Positions 34,140-47,323 are shown, counted from the stretch's first letter. The stretch is DNA of 53,724 nucleotides from Zopfochytrium polystomum (GCA_025765615.1 JAIVFJ010000376.1:1-53724); one strand, 5' to 3'. The notes: generated by a model not told the origin, from the sequence alone. Numbers and translations: made by a program.

Positions 34140-36290
34140 GCAAGATGGCCCAAGGACACCGCGGCTTTCACTTAAGGTAGGTGCGCCTTGGCTCGTTCGG
34201 TCGCGGTGGCCCGCTCTCTTCGTCCGAAATGGCAAGGATCATACCTTCGAACTCGCGTTTCGCCGCGTTCAACGTTTTCTGCCGACATTCTTTCACCTCA
34301 GAGGTCTCCAAAAGAGTGGCCTCCAGCGTTTTGCGAGACTTATCCACGCGTACCTCTTACACCCATCAACAGGAGAGTCCCAATCGCACCAGCCTCGCCG
34401 CCTGTGACCTCGGGGTTGAGAAGGGAGCACACTGTACAAATGAGTTTTCGACGGCTGTTTCCTGGTCACCAAAGCCTCCAGCTGCGAGAGACTATTGCTG
34501 CCCAGCTGCTAAGGTCCTAGTAAAGCGGCATCTCTTCGTCAGAAACAACCCAAAGATGAGATTGTCTGTCCGCTGCATGGGAGACGTCGAAAGAAAGAGC
34601 GCCAGGGAACTCGCTAATGAGCATGTCGACCGCGGGTCCGGGTGAAGAAAGTCGCAATTGGGCGCCTGCACAGTCGGCCATCGTCGCGTCAATGAGAGCA
34701 CCCAACTCCGACGAGCTCTCCCTCGTTTCGCTGATTGCTTTAGATTGCTCTGCAATCATGCTTTGTATGTTCGACAACTGCAACTACTAAGCAGCAAGGC
34801 GGGGGACTTCCTTCTGCGAGCAGTCAAGTTGAAGCCTTTCGAATTGTCGTTTTGCCTTCTTGAAGGTAGTTTCGCAAGCAGCGGCTTGGCTTACCTTTCG
34901 GTCAGCTCGACATCAAGCTGGATCGACGGCCACAGTGCTCGCCAAGAACACGCCGACAGATTCGGCAACTGTCGCGTCGATGTCGGCGTATACTTGGAAT
35001 AGTTGTGCCTTGGCTCTTTCGTTCGCATCGGTCTGCTCTGCGAGACCAGCCAATGTCTGCGAGAGGAGTGCCTTCTCCTTCGCTCTTCATTCCTGGATCA
35101 GCTCGTCAAACTCAAGCTTCGCCACGATTAAGGTCCTCTCCTTACTTCGTTTGATCTTTGATCTCTCCAAAACAGCGGTCTCTGGCGTTTTGAGAGACCT
35201 TTTCATCTTTCGAATTTGCTCCCGCTTCATTTCAGAATCTCCTTCGATGTTCAAAACCCCGCCTCTTTTTCGTGCAGCTGATTCCGAACGAAAGTGATTC
35301 GGCCCTGCAGAAGCGTATTTCGTGACAGTAGGCCGCGGCCTCTTCTCGAGCCGCTTGAGATCCGTTTCCGCCTCCTCACGAGCCGCTTTTCCCTACTTGA
35401 AAGCGGTGCTCGATTCAGCGATTATTTCTTCGTGTGTATGTTGTTCGGCGTTGTGACGGGCAATCTCGGATTTGATAGCCTCGAGTTTAAGAGATGTAGC
35501 TTCTATACCTCGCTCCATCGCATTCACCTGTCGCTCACGATTTCGTTTTTCAACGATGCAACTCGCAGTCGCTCCTCTCCGTTCAATAGATCTTCTCTTA
35601 CTTTTATCAAGTAATATTCACATTGCTGCTCTGCACGTGACGACGTCCAATTGACTAATGGACTATAGATACTGCGGGCATTTTTCACTTCGTTGGATTT
35701 GAGCCACAGATGCTCCATCAAGAAGCAAAGGAACCGGAGCAAACCAGCACGGCAATCGAAAGGATGTAATTAGATGTCGATGGTTGAAGCTGTCACGTCG
35801 ATTTCCGCTTTCACTTGGACTTGGTGTACCTTGGCTCGTTCGTTCGCAAGGGTCTGCGCTCTGCGAAACCAGCCAACTTCTGGGACAAAAGTGCCTTTTC
35901 CATCGACAAGCGCTCTTCATCCTTTGAAATAGCAAGGAGCAGCCCGTCACTCGTGCTCCGCCTCGTTCAGCATCTTTTGCTGACTTTCTTTCAACTAGGA
36001 TGTCTCCAATTGATCGGCCTTCAGCAATGACTCCATTGCGACGGATTGCTCGCGCCCCAGCTGCCAAAGGTCCTGGTAAGCAGGAATCTCCGCGTCAGTA
36101 ACACCCTCGTCCCGTAGCATGGAAGAGGCCGAGAGAAAATGTTTCAGGCGCCACCATTGGTATGTCTTCTGGGGGTCCAAGGGGGCGATCGTCCCAACAA
36201 AGCGCCAGTAGAGTCGGCAATGGTCACGTTAATCAGAGCGTCCAACTCAGACGAGCTCGCCGGCCACGCGCTCTACCGCGAGCCGGTTTG
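34140..36290 (-). pseudogene. Decayed coiled-coil gene in three ~821 bp tandem units
   Basis: On the minus strand, Lys/Glu/Leu-rich helical segments such as LEAIKSEIARHNAEQHTHEE, KRSLKTPETAVLERSKIK and LLSQTLAGLAEQTDANERAK are broken by stops and frame changes. The same landmark, CCTTGGCTC followed by TTCG, occurs at 34186, 35008 and 35829 (spacing 822 and 821 bp). The first and third units also share a ~240 bp block ending near GAGCTC (34476-34725 and 36028-36265). 822 is a multiple of three (274 codons), so this may be an old internally repeated coiled-coil protein or a tandem gene array. No unit looks translatable now. Confidence 0.6.
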
Positions 36291-38445
36291 ACGAACTGGT
36301 GGACACTTCAATATCAAAGGTTCCCCACCACTCGATCGGTATTCCTCCAGTGATAACTTTGAAAAACGTGAAAGGCCGGGTCGGAGGAAATCTGCTCAAA
36401 TAAGCCGGTCATCACAATGGTGTAGGAAAGAACGAAAGAGAGCTGTCATGAACTCACATTCGCCTTGGCATTTAAACAGGATTCACGCGATCCGCTTGAC
36501 GCTGTCGGGAACAAGCGCCACAGAAATTTTTCCACGAGCGTTGGCAGCGGCGTGGCTTGCGCCAACAGTTATTTCGGGAACGCTTCAAGACCGCTCAACA
36601 AAAGACCCTGCATGGCTTCTCGCGGTGCTGCCTACTGCCGACGTCTGCCCAATCTTAAAGACTTTTATCAGTTTATCAACGACATTTGGAATGAGAAATG
36701 GAAAAAAGATATACCGCTGGGGCTGTCGACGTGCTCGAGGTATTGGAAGGACTGGTCGATTTCCGCTCTTAATTGGGAAGGGATGGATTGGTGAGCAATT
36801 CACAGTCCTTCTCTATTGGAGATGGCATCCGCGGGAATTTTCTTTTACCTGTTACACAGTTGCGAAGGTTAAAATAAAAAATAAAAAATCGGTTGGCTAT
36901 TCGTACTCACGGAGTGTTATCTCCGAAAAGTCCAATTGGTTGATACGAAGCAATCGCTCCGATGCGTTCGCACTCCAACAAAACTTTTATCGGATTGGAT
37001 TGTCCACGATGATGGCACCGCTAGCTCAGCAAGCGGACCATTACATAAACCGCGTTCAATGCAGTGTCAGTAATCTACTGACACAGACTCCAAACATCAT
37101 CTTGAGAAACTTCTTTGTCGGGTCCAACTTTCATTGGTTATGTTTTCAAATGAACGCCGATTCGGGCACCATACGATTTACAACCTCCGCGCGTGGTTGA
37201 CGGTTACAACTACTGTCGGGCGAAGTGACACTATGCGAATATTTCCAGTGAGCGTGAATGTATCAACTTCTGAGAGTGAAGTAGCGAACGGTGACTAGAG
37301 CCATACTCTTGCCCTCACACTATCAAAAATGCGCGTTGGAGGATCTAACATGAGGAGAAAGAGGGTTGGAGCTTCTGCGCTGGGGTGGGTACGATTCTAG
37401 GACAATCAGGAACGAGATCCAATCCTTGTGCCAGCATCGATGAACGATGGATTGTGCTCGAACGGATATCCGTGTACGAGACGCAGGAGAACGCGCCAGT
37501 GAAGAAGTGATGTTTCAAGGCGAGGGTGAGGGAAGCCTTTGGGATCATCGCTCCTCATATCGTGTTTGTAGCAAACAAGACGACCAAAGGGAGAGACAAT
37601 CGAGGCGGAGTGGATCTTCGGCCTCGCCCTCGTGAAGCCACGCTGTACGGCGCCGAGGATTTCGTGCCAAAATACAGTGGGATTTCAGATGGGCACCGGC
37701 CGACCGACGTTGAGGTTGCGCCAGTTGCTTGGCTGGAAGGCTGAGGCGCTGTCTTCGTTGCAGCTCAAAGCAGGTGCCACTTTTCCTCAAACCCTCCACG
37801 CTCGAACGAAAGTTACCCAACTTTAGCAAGTTGAGTTGGAAAAAAATCAGTCGCGCATCGTGTTGTTGTTGATTATTCACTTCTTGCAGGATACAGTTGA
37901 AGAGGTATGGCTTCCGAAATGCAAGATTTTTCCAGGATACGTGTCCTAACCAACGAAGAGAAATTCTCCGTCGCCGCCGACCGTGACGGTACTGGAGATC
38001 ACACTCTTGTGAGCAGTCCACTTTCAGAAACAAGATATTGAACGCGGCATCGCGCTTCATGCACCGTATTGGACGTGGAATTGTGGTGGGGTAGTGTACT
38101 GGACTTTGAAAACGAAAACGCGCCTTGTCATCGAGAAACCTTACGAACAATACGACAAAAGAGTTCAAAGCTGGAAGACCACGGTAAAAAACCCCGTTTC
38201 CTTCATTGCATGCCGTGAGCGTGCCATCAGTTCACTACTTGAGAAAATCGGCTAGTCGGGTTGGAAAACCACGAGCTCACGTCAACTTTGCCCGGAGCCA
38301 CTGCGTTCACAACACCCGACGCTAGATTCGGTCTCCTCCCCCTTCAAAGTACGCGCGACAGCTGGACATTTGCGGCACACTTGGAGACCAGCAGTCGTTT
38401 CGATCAGTTACCGGTCTCACAGCTTGCGAGTTGGGAGCGCATACC
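36290..38445. other. Region with unrecognised ORFs, no supported gene
   Basis: A 250-codon plus-strand ORF (36448-37200) starts MNSHSPWHLNRI; its composition (many Trp, Arg, Ser) and lack of motifs do not support a real protein. The reverse strand over the same stretch also shows broken coding-like pieces. At 37906-38038 a 44-codon plus-strand frame (MASEMQDFSRIRVLTNEEKF) looks more natural, followed at 38040-38210 by HAPYWTWNCGGVVYWTLKTK in another frame. This could be a decayed gene. Confidence 0.3.
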
Positions 38446-40447
38446 ATGTCAGATCCAAAGGATAGATCGAAAGGCGGGACGGAGTCGGTGCGTGATGGGG
38501 CGACGCGTCTCGAAGGTAATGCTGGTAACGGCACGGTCTGTTGGAACCTGGAACTACCTTTTTTTCTCTACCGCAGCGAATCGCGTCTTCAGCGGCTGAA
38601 TAATTTTTCTCTTCCCGCCGAACGACTCGATGTGCAGATTTTCGGCTGATGTGCAAACTCGGGGAGGGAACGTTTTCGGAGGTGCTCAAGGTGAAGCACA
38701 AGAAGAGTGGCAGGATTTACGCGATGAAGCGGTTCAGGAAGACGTTTTCGACGTGAGTATTTTTTTTTTTTTGGAGAGCTGCTTCGGCAAGGAGGCGAAT
38801 CTCTGTCGTATTGGTTGCACTTTCAGTAAAAATTGATCGTCCATCCTTCGGTACCCATTTCGACTTTCAGCTTCGAGGAAGTGGAAGGTCTGCGGGAGAT
38901 ACAGGCTCTCCGGCGACTCAATCCACATCAGCATATAATCGATCTTGAGGACGTTGTCTTGTAAGTGCAACTGTCGCTGGCGTCCCAGTCTCGACCAATC
39001 TCTTGTTTTCCGAATCCAATCCCTGCCCAGCGAACCAAAACACGGGATTCTAAGTCTCAATTTCGAGCTGATGGATTGCAACCTGTACGAACTAATATCG
39101 AAGAAGCAAGTGAACATAACTGAGCAGCGAGCAAAGGGGTACATGCTGCAGATATGCCGGGGTCTGGAGTATATGCACAGGTAAGGGCGGACTGGTCGTG
39201 CGCGAACGAGAAGAAGAATCTGATTCCCCTGTTTAGTAAAGGCATCTTTCATCGCGACATAAAACCGGAGGTACGACTTGTCCATTTCCCCCGCCTCCTC
39301 CTGATTGAGATCATTCATACTGTAATGAATCGCTCGAAAACCAAAATCACTCGTTCAGAACATTCTTATCAAAGACCACACCATCAAAATCGCTGATTTC
39401 GGTTCCTGCCGCGGGATCCACTCCAAACCACCGTACACCGAGTACATCGCGACGCGGTGGTACCGAGCGCCAGAATGTCTCCTCTGCGACGGCATGTACT
39501 CGTACAAGATGGACCTGTGGGCGGTGGGGTGCGTACTGTATGAGCTGATCACAGGCGCACCTCTGTTCCCGGGGATCAACGAGGTCGATCAGATCCATAG
39601 GATACATAACGTGCTGGGGACGCCGAGCCAAAAGGTGTTGAAGAGCATGATGGGGTAAACGAAATGAGATGTTCTTCTTACGCATCATATGATTTCTAAG
39701 GGCGTACCGCTTTCCTTTTTTTTATTCGCCACAGAAGTCGGTCGTCGTCGCTCAAGTTTCAGTTTCCGCCTAAAGAGGGAACGGGTATACGGGCCTTGCT
39801 GCCACAATTTTCGTCCGAGTGCCATGATATCATCATTGCGATGCTTGCGTACAATCCAGACGATCGGTGAGCGAAGATTTGTTTCAATTTGAACTACTGC
39901 GATCTCCGTCGATCGTGCTCACCGATTATTCAGGATAACAGCGAGAGAGAGCCTAAAGCACCAATTTTTTCGTGATATTCACGTCGTTCATACCTTTCCC
40001 ACACCAAACGAGGGGACAACGTCAAAAGCGGGAGCAGGAAAGGTAACTCCTGCCATAGTTCTTGATCGAGGAGCTAATTTCTCCATTCGAAGGATGAAGG
40101 GAAAGACACACTGCCCGCGCTACCTTCGACGTATTTGAAGCAACCAAAAACCCACCAAAGCAACAGACTCACGCAGACCCAAACCCGCCGCACACACAGC
40201 AGCCACCGCATTACCACCAGCAGCCGCACCAGCAGCTCCACCATGCTTCCAAGGACACGAGCAACCACCAGCACAGCGATTCCTCCACGCACTCCACTCT
40301 TCCGACCGCTTCACTGGCCTCCTCGTCGACAGCAGCGGCCACAACCAACTCCCACAACGCGTCAGGTGCGGTTTCGACAAGTACAAATCCAACCTTCCGA
40401 CGATCCAAAAAGCTGCAAAACTCGCTGTCGAACAGCTCACAGCAAGC

Positions 40448-40479
<32 letters not shown>

Positions 40480-41515
40480 CCCAGACACACCAACCGAACA
40501 AGGCACCGTCCGGCCGCCGGCGAAACGTCGGGCCGATTGTTGGCGGAGTCGGACCGCCGGGCGGCAACACGGCAGGAGGCGGCGGGCAGGCGAGCTCGCT
40601 TGCGGCATCGGGGATGCCGAGCATTGTGCAGGCGAGCGGTGGTGGCTTTCAGGTTTCGGGGAAGGGGAGTCACCTTGCAGGCGTTGGGGTCGGAGGCGGA
40701 GCCGCCGCCGCTGGGGCAGGTGCAGCAGCCGGGTCGTCATCAACGAAAAAGGTATTTCGCATTTGACGCGTGACACAATTTTTCTACGGTGGCTTACACG
40801 CCTCTCCACACGCATTCACAAAATCCCATCATTACACTTGGGATCAATTTGTCAAAGCTTCCGAGCATCAATGCCGCTGGCGGCGTCACGGTGAGCGGAA
40901 GCCAGAACCCGTACGCGCACACGAGCGTGACCGGCGCGACCGTAACCCTGGCGGGCGCACCGCAGTCCGGCGCAGTAACGAACGTAGCGGCGGCGTCGCT
41001 GTCGCTGCCGACCGCCGCGCAGGCTCAGCAGCAACAGCAGCAGCCGGCCCCGCAGGCGACGCAAACGACCCAGCCTTTGCAGCAACCGGGTGGTGCGCCG
41101 TCGTCCAGCAAAGATCCGACTGGGCTCCCGTCGATAGCTACTGGCGGAGGCGTCAGCGCGAACGTCGCGCCGCCGAAGGCGGTAAAGGTTCGTTGATTGC
41201 GCCAGCATTGATAACCTGCAATTGACGTTTTCTCTTTTATTCACTTTGGGAAATCGACTGATCCGTCTTACAATCTCGTCCTTCCCGCCCTCGCCTTCTT
41301 CACAGGAGTCACTTCCACTGCTTCCGTCGCTCCCAGAAAAGGTCATTGCAGCGAGCACGGGGAGCATCAGCGGACAGCTCAACAAATTCGGTGCAGACGG
41401 CGCGGGCGGCGGCGGCAGCGGCGTCGCGCGACTGGCGGCGGCTGCGGCCGACCCGCCGCAGTCAGGAAGCGGTGCCGGCGGCGCGCTTCCGTCCATCGTG
41501 CCTGGTGGCAAGTGA
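38446..41515 (+). CDS. MOK (RCK family) serine/threonine kinase with long disordered Gln/Gly-rich tail
   Basis: Exons: 38446-38515, 38638-38752, 38871-38960, 39031-39180, 39237-39270, 39359-39654, 39735-39866, 39934-40042, about 40060-40751, 40858-41187 and 41306-41515. The catalytic exons are all in phase. Motifs: KLGEGTFSEVLKV (Gly loop), YAMKRF (Lys), LREIQALRRLNPH, FELMDCNLYELI, GIFHRDIKPENILI (catalytic loop), IADFGSCRGI, PPYTEYIATRWYRAPECLL (TEY dual-phosphorylation loop), YSYKMDLWAVGCVLYE, LFPGINEVDQIHRIHNVLGT and LAYNPDDRITARESLKHQFF. LREIQALRRLNPH and FGSCR-SKPPYTEY are characteristic of MOK rather than MAK or ICK. MOK-type kinases act at cilia and flagella. The start and the first tail exon (a frame change around 40050-40130) are less sure. 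The tail has a Q run (40447-40479) and GSK-like basic patches. Confidence 0.9.
40438..40485 (+). repeat. CAG (poly-Gln) run in kinase tail
   Basis: Ten or more CAG codons within AACAGC/CAG-rich coding sequence of the MOK tail. They encode a Q run in the preferred frame. Confidence 0.75.
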
Positions 41516-42897
<1,382 letters not shown>

Positions 42898-44164
42898 ATG
42901 CCATTCGAACTCAAGTCCAACACGGCCACCCTGGCCAAGTAAGCTCCGCTCCCACTTTCGTGCGGCCGGCGTTGTGTGCGACGCGACGTGGCACACTTGT
43001 GTTCTGACGCGTGCATCTCTCTTTCGCTTCCTTGAAGGTACCTCGCGCTCCCCCAAAATGGCTCGATTATGGCCACTTACATCTGGATCGGTGGCTCCGG
43101 CATGGACATCCGCACCAAGACCAAGGTGAGAACCACAGCTCCTACTCTGCTGAGCGCCGCTGTAACTAACAAAGCAACCGCGTTCGTTTCCTTCCCTCTC
43201 CTACGATCGACCAACCAGACCCTGACGAAGATCCCCACCTCCGCCTCCGAACTCAGCGAATGGAACTTTGACGGTTCCTCCACAATGCAGGCCGAGGGCC
43301 ACGACTCGGACGTGTACATCCGCCCCGGTGCCATCTTCAAGGACCCGTTCATGGGTGGTGACAACATCCTCGTCATCTGCGACTGCTACAACAAGGACGG
43401 CACCCCGCACAAGACCAACGGCCGCGCCAAGGCGCTTGAAATCTTCAACAAGACGCTTGACGAGAAGCCCTGGTTCGGTCTGGAGCAGGAATACACCCTC
43501 TTCGACCTCGACGGCCAGGTTCTCGGCTGGCCGAAGGGCGGTTTCCCCGGCCCGCAAGGACCGTACTACTGCGGTGTCGGTGCTGGTCGCGCCATCGGCC
43601 GTGACATTGTCGAGGCCCACTACAAGGCCTGCCTGTTCGCCGGCGTGAAGATTGCAGGCACCAACGCCGAAGTCATGCCCGCCCAGTGGGAGTTCCAGGT
43701 CGGCCCGGCGGAGGGTTATCGAAGCCGGCGATCACCTGTGGGTCGCCCGCTACATCCTCGAGCGCGTCGCAGAGGACTTTGGCGTTGTCGTGTCGTTCTC
43801 GCCCAAGCCCATCAAGGGTGACTGGAACGGCGCCGGCTGCCACACCAACGTCTCCACCGCCAAGATGCGCGTCGAGGGCGGTATGAAGTACATCGAGGAG
43901 GCCATCGAGAGGCTCTCGCTCCGCCACGACGCGCACATTGCCGTCTACGGCGAGGGCAACGACGCCCGTCTCACCGGCCACCACGAGACCGCCAACATCA
44001 GCACCTTCCTGCACGGCGTCGCCAACCGTGGTGCGTCCATCCGTATCCCCCGCCCTGTCGCCGCCGCTGGCTACGGCTACTTTGAGGACCGTCGCCCGGC
44101 CTCGAACATGGACCCGTACAAGGTCACCGGCATCATCATTGAGACCATCTGCGGCCTTGCGTAA
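42898..44164 (+). CDS. glnA: Glutamine synthetase (GSII), one-base frame change
   Basis: Forms glutamine from glutamate, ammonia and ATP in the cytosol. Exons: 42898-42938, 43038-43125 and 43219-44164, giving about 357 residues, the usual eukaryotic length. Signature blocks: [36 protein letters not shown] (beta-grasp motif), [69 protein letters not shown] and [14 protein letters not shown] (ATP-binding). The frame is broken at 43714-43717: GPAEG is followed by an extra T before [20 protein letters not shown]. Removing one base gives a seamless match. Family members have Cys-Glu-Gly here; this one shows Ala. This is most likely an assembly indel in an essential gene, but the stop-generating shift is real in the sequence given. 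The symbol is the generic name for the enzyme. Confidence 0.93.
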
Positions 44165-44569
44165 ACTCACCGCGTTGTACGTCACCCCGCACCACCACCT
44201 TCTTCTCATCCGCTTTCCCACCCATCAAAGAAAGGGCACAGTCCCTGACATACCTTGTCTCACTCTATATTTTGTCGACCTTGTGCTTGTTGTTCTTTTC
44301 ATTTGTGTTTTGTCCAAGCATATCCGTGCGAGGCGCGGCATTATGCTGTTCCTTCGTATCGGTCACGCTCCTTCGATGATTTGTTACGCGGACTTCTGTA
44401 CTATTTCGTGAACGGCCTTCTGCTCCTCTATGATTTCGCGTCTCCATGACCGAAGAAGAAAAAAAATAAAAAATCCAAACAGATCACAAACATTCTGAAC
44501 CATCCATTGTTGTTCGAAACGTCAAGACGTAATTTTCACTGAAAGGAATTCTGAACCAGCACCGGGAGT
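44165..44569. other. 3' flank of glutamine synthetase
   Basis: AT-richer than the CDS, with GAAGAAAAAAAATAAAAAA at 44453-44471, a plausible polyadenylation region. No gene was seen. Confidence 0.4.
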
Positions 44570-45310
44570 CCAACCTCGAGGGAGCGATTCCCGTCTTCCG
44601 TTTCCCGGCGCCAAAAGTTGGCGACGCTCGTGAACAACCCACCGCCCCCGTTGGCCAGCTTGCGGCCGCCCACCGGATCACCCCCCGCCCGCAGATGAAG
44701 GGTTTCCGCGAGGCTGTTGCCTGTCGAACAACGCGCTGCTCGGCGGACTGCCCCGTCGCCCCGGGGTCAGCGACCAGCGACGCGCAGCCCACACAAGCTA
44801 AGAAATAGTATCCGAACGCGCAAGCGCCAGAGCCGAGTCTCCGCGTGGATGCACTGCAGGCAGATGCCGTCCGACACGTATATCCGGGGGTGTGGCGGTC
44901 CCTGTCTCGGGTGAACGACGCCGCGGACGCGGACGCCGAGTCCACCCACCTGGGAGCAAGCCCGTCACGGCTTGTTCTGCGCGTATCCCGGAGCTCCACA
45001 GTCCAACGTGGAACGTTGGGCAGTTTTTCGTCCCTCGACGGTGGGGGATCACCTTGCGCCAGACTCGATATTCGCCGGAGCAATGCCACCGGGGCCCTAC
45101 ACGAAGCGCGGGATAGATGGCTCGTGCGCTGGGCTGAAAGTGGCCCTTGATCGAATTTTGGGGCAGGTCCTGGTCCCGTGACCGGGACGACTTGAAAGAC
45201 CCTCTCGTCGAGGCACCTACCACAAGAGTCGGGTCGCCTCGAGCAGTGGGATTACGTGGACCGGACTCTGCCCTCTTCGACTCCGACTGCGAGAAAGTGT
45301 CCCGGTCCCC
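44570..45310 (-). pseudogene. Decayed copy of the PQQ-type propeller gene at 2.8-4.3 kb
   Basis: On the same strand and in the same order as 2880-3660, but with many indels. Matching landmarks: GGCGACGCTCGTGAAC (2925 and 44620), CGCGAGG-TGTTGCCTG-type sequence (3001 and 44706), ATCCGCGACCAGCG/GTCAGCGACCAGCG (3060 and 44763), ACGTATATCCGG (3173 and 44876), and TCTTCGACTCCGACTGCGAG (3615 and 45276). Blade remnants on the minus strand include VGCASLVADPG and RRLGSGACAFGYYF. No long frame survives. The 5' part (beyond 3660 in the first copy) is not represented, so the duplication covers only about half of the gene. Confidence 0.8.
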
Positions 45311-45553
45311 CGTTATCTCGAAAAGGAAAATTCATATCCGTCCCTCGACGCAACTATATTCGTCGACCCCAGAGGTGATTGCTATGCAGATGAAGTGCTT
45401 CCTCCTCACGTTGACATTTCCGGGTGGTTCCCGTTAATTTTTCGCCGTCTTCAGTTTGGCCCGCGGAACAGCCTGCTGTCCAAGTGAACATGAAAAATTG
45501 GAGTGTGGGGCAGCGCGGTGATGGGCTCTAAACGGGAATGGGCGTTGACCCCT

Positions 45554-47323
45554 TTAAGATTTATTTAATACAAAGCCCACATGCTGCTCAGAGAGAACGT
45601 CAACTACGCTGCCCACCACCAAGGTTGCGTGGGCCTTGATCCCAAGCTCCTTCACCTTGGAGGCAATATCACTGATTCGACCTCGAACCACCCGCTGGAC
45701 CGATCTGGCTGGTGTTTCCCCATCGTGCCCAGGCCCGACGTCCTCCACACAAAAAGCCTTCTCGACAACAGCCGCGGGCAGGTCTGGCGGGTATCCTGCG
45801 CTTTCCACAAAGAGTTTCGTCAACCCGTCGAGGCCCGTCATGCCCATAAGCACAATTGTCGTTCGCGACGGACAATACGGTGGCACTGTCGGCCTCGACC
45901 CGTTTTCCCGCGTGCCCGTCAAGACGAGAATCTGGTCCGCGACACCGCGGTGCGAGACGGGAATGCCAGCTGCCAGCGGTGCTGCAAGGGCCGAGGAGAT
46001 GCCCGGGATAGATTGGATCAGCGGGATTGGGTCTGTCGATGCTGCGGTGGGACGCACATCTCCCCGCACGGCGAACCACCGTTCTCTCACGCGCAGAATC
46101 TCTTCACCGCCACGGCCAAACACGTGCGGGTCGCCGCCTTTCAAGCGCACGACGACGTGACCCAGCTTGAGCGCGGCTTCGATCCAGTCGTGTATCTCGC
46201 TCTGTGCTTCTGGAGCTCGACCGGGAAGCTTGCGGGCCGTCAAGATGGGAGTGCTGGGGGGTACGTGGGCGAGGAGGACGGTGCGAGGGACGAGGCGATC
46301 TGCGATGATGAGGGTTGCGGACTGAATAGCGTTTACCGCACGAATTGTGAGCAGGTCTGGAGCGCCGGGACCGGCGCCGACCAGGATCAAAGACGGGATT
46401 CGTGGTGGCGAGCCGGCGAGAACGAGCGGAGGGGGTGGAATGATGGGATGCGTGGTGGGGTCCGAAAGTGAGTTGAGATCATTCAAAGAGACCGCCGCCG
46501 GCTTGCTGGATCGTGTTAACTCTTCTAATTCTGGAGACGTTGGGCCACCCCAGCTGCTTGGAGAAATCGCAAAAGGCGATCCCCACGCTTGCCGATTGTG
46601 TCGGCTCGACCCAGTAGCGGATTCATAATCAAGGTAGCAGCCGCTGTCTACTTCGTCGTGGTCATCGGAAAGGTTACTGAAGCGATGCCTCTTCGAAGAC
46701 GGGCCGTCCAATAAATTGGTGCACTCAGTGTCCTCAGATCGCTCACGTTTGTTTCTCAGGTCCAGCGACGCGGGCCGAGGGGGAAGGACGAAGTCGAAAT
46801 CAGAAAGCAAGGGCTGACCGAGCACGCAGATCGGAAGTCCGCGCTCATGAGCCTCTCGAACAATGGAACTGTTCACAGTCAAGAGCTTCCCCGACACCAC
46901 CAGGAGCCAGGAAGCCGAGTCCAGGGCCCACGAGGACGGCGTTTGAGCGGCCGGCAGGGTGATCACGTCCTTGAACTCGGCTGCTGCTTCGAGCCAGTCG
47001 GCGTTCTGCGTCACGAGACTAACGGCCGCCCCAAGATCATCCACTAGAGACCGAATGCAGTCTCGCGGGTCAAGCGGCGTTGGCTGTCGCGTGCCGTCGG
47101 TGGTGCAAAGATTCTCCGCTTTCTCGACAACGATCAGAAAAGAGTAGAGGTTGCGGGTAGTGGGTTCGTCGTCATGGTCGTCTGCAGCATCATCGGGCCG
47201 GTGGGCACCGAGGACGAGCGTGGGCGGCGGGACTGGCGAGGGCCAGCGGCGGCGGCGGCGAGCGGGTATTGGAGAAGCTGGTGAAGAAGAAGGGCGGGCG
47301 GGCAGCCTGCGCACGACGAGCAT
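45554..47323 (-). CDS. MET1: Uroporphyrinogen-III C-methyltransferase (siroheme synthesis)
   Basis: An intronless 589-residue gene. It transfers two methyl groups from S-adenosylmethionine to uroporphyrinogen III to make precorrin-2, en route to siroheme, the cofactor of sulfite and nitrite reductases. Motifs in the second half: SLILVGAGPGAPDLLTIRA (SAM-binding loop), LIIADRLVP, ARKLPG, VVRLKGGDPHVFGRGGEE (the R-x-K-G-GDP-x-x-FGRGGEE core), IPGISSALAAPLAAGIPVSH and VLMGMTGL. The N-terminal half (LYSFLIVVEKAENLC to about residue 180) resembles the nucleotide-binding part found in fungal MET1 proteins, with a disordered basic/acidic insert (RNKRERSEDTE). Start at 47323. No frame errors. The symbol is by analogy with the yeast gene. 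Confidence 0.9.
   Translation of the reverse strand: MLVVRRLPARPSSSPASPIPARRRRRWPSPVPPPTLVLGAHRPDDAADDHDDEPTTRNLYSFLIVVEKAENLCTTDGTRQPTPLDPRDCIRSLVDDLGAAVSLVTQNADWLEAAAEFKDVITLPAAQTPSSWALDSASWLLVVSGKLLTVNSSIVREAHERGLPICVLGQPLLSDFDFVLPPRPASLDLRNKRERSEDTECTNLLDGPSSKRHRFSNLSDDHDEVDSGCYLDYESATGSSRHNRQAWGSPFAISPSSWGGPTSPELEELTRSSKPAAVSLNDLNSLSDPTTHPIIPPPPLVLAGSPPRIPSLILVGAGPGAPDLLTIRAVNAIQSATLIIADRLVPRTVLLAHVPPSTPILTARKLPGRAPEAQSEIHDWIEAALKLGHVVVRLKGGDPHVFGRGGEEILRVRERWFAVRGDVRPTAASTDPIPLIQSIPGISSALAAPLAAGIPVSHRGVADQILVLTGTRENGSRPTVPPYCPSRTTIVLMGMTGLDGLTKLFVESAGYPPDLPAAVVEKAFCVEDVGPGHDGETPARSVQRVVRGRISDIASKVKELGIKAHATLVVGSVVDVLSEQHVGFVLNKS

Noticed and set aside
36448..37200. 250-codon plus-strand ORF as a gene
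   Set aside because: Length alone supports it; no domain, splice context or conservation pattern was visible, and the surrounding region is decayed.
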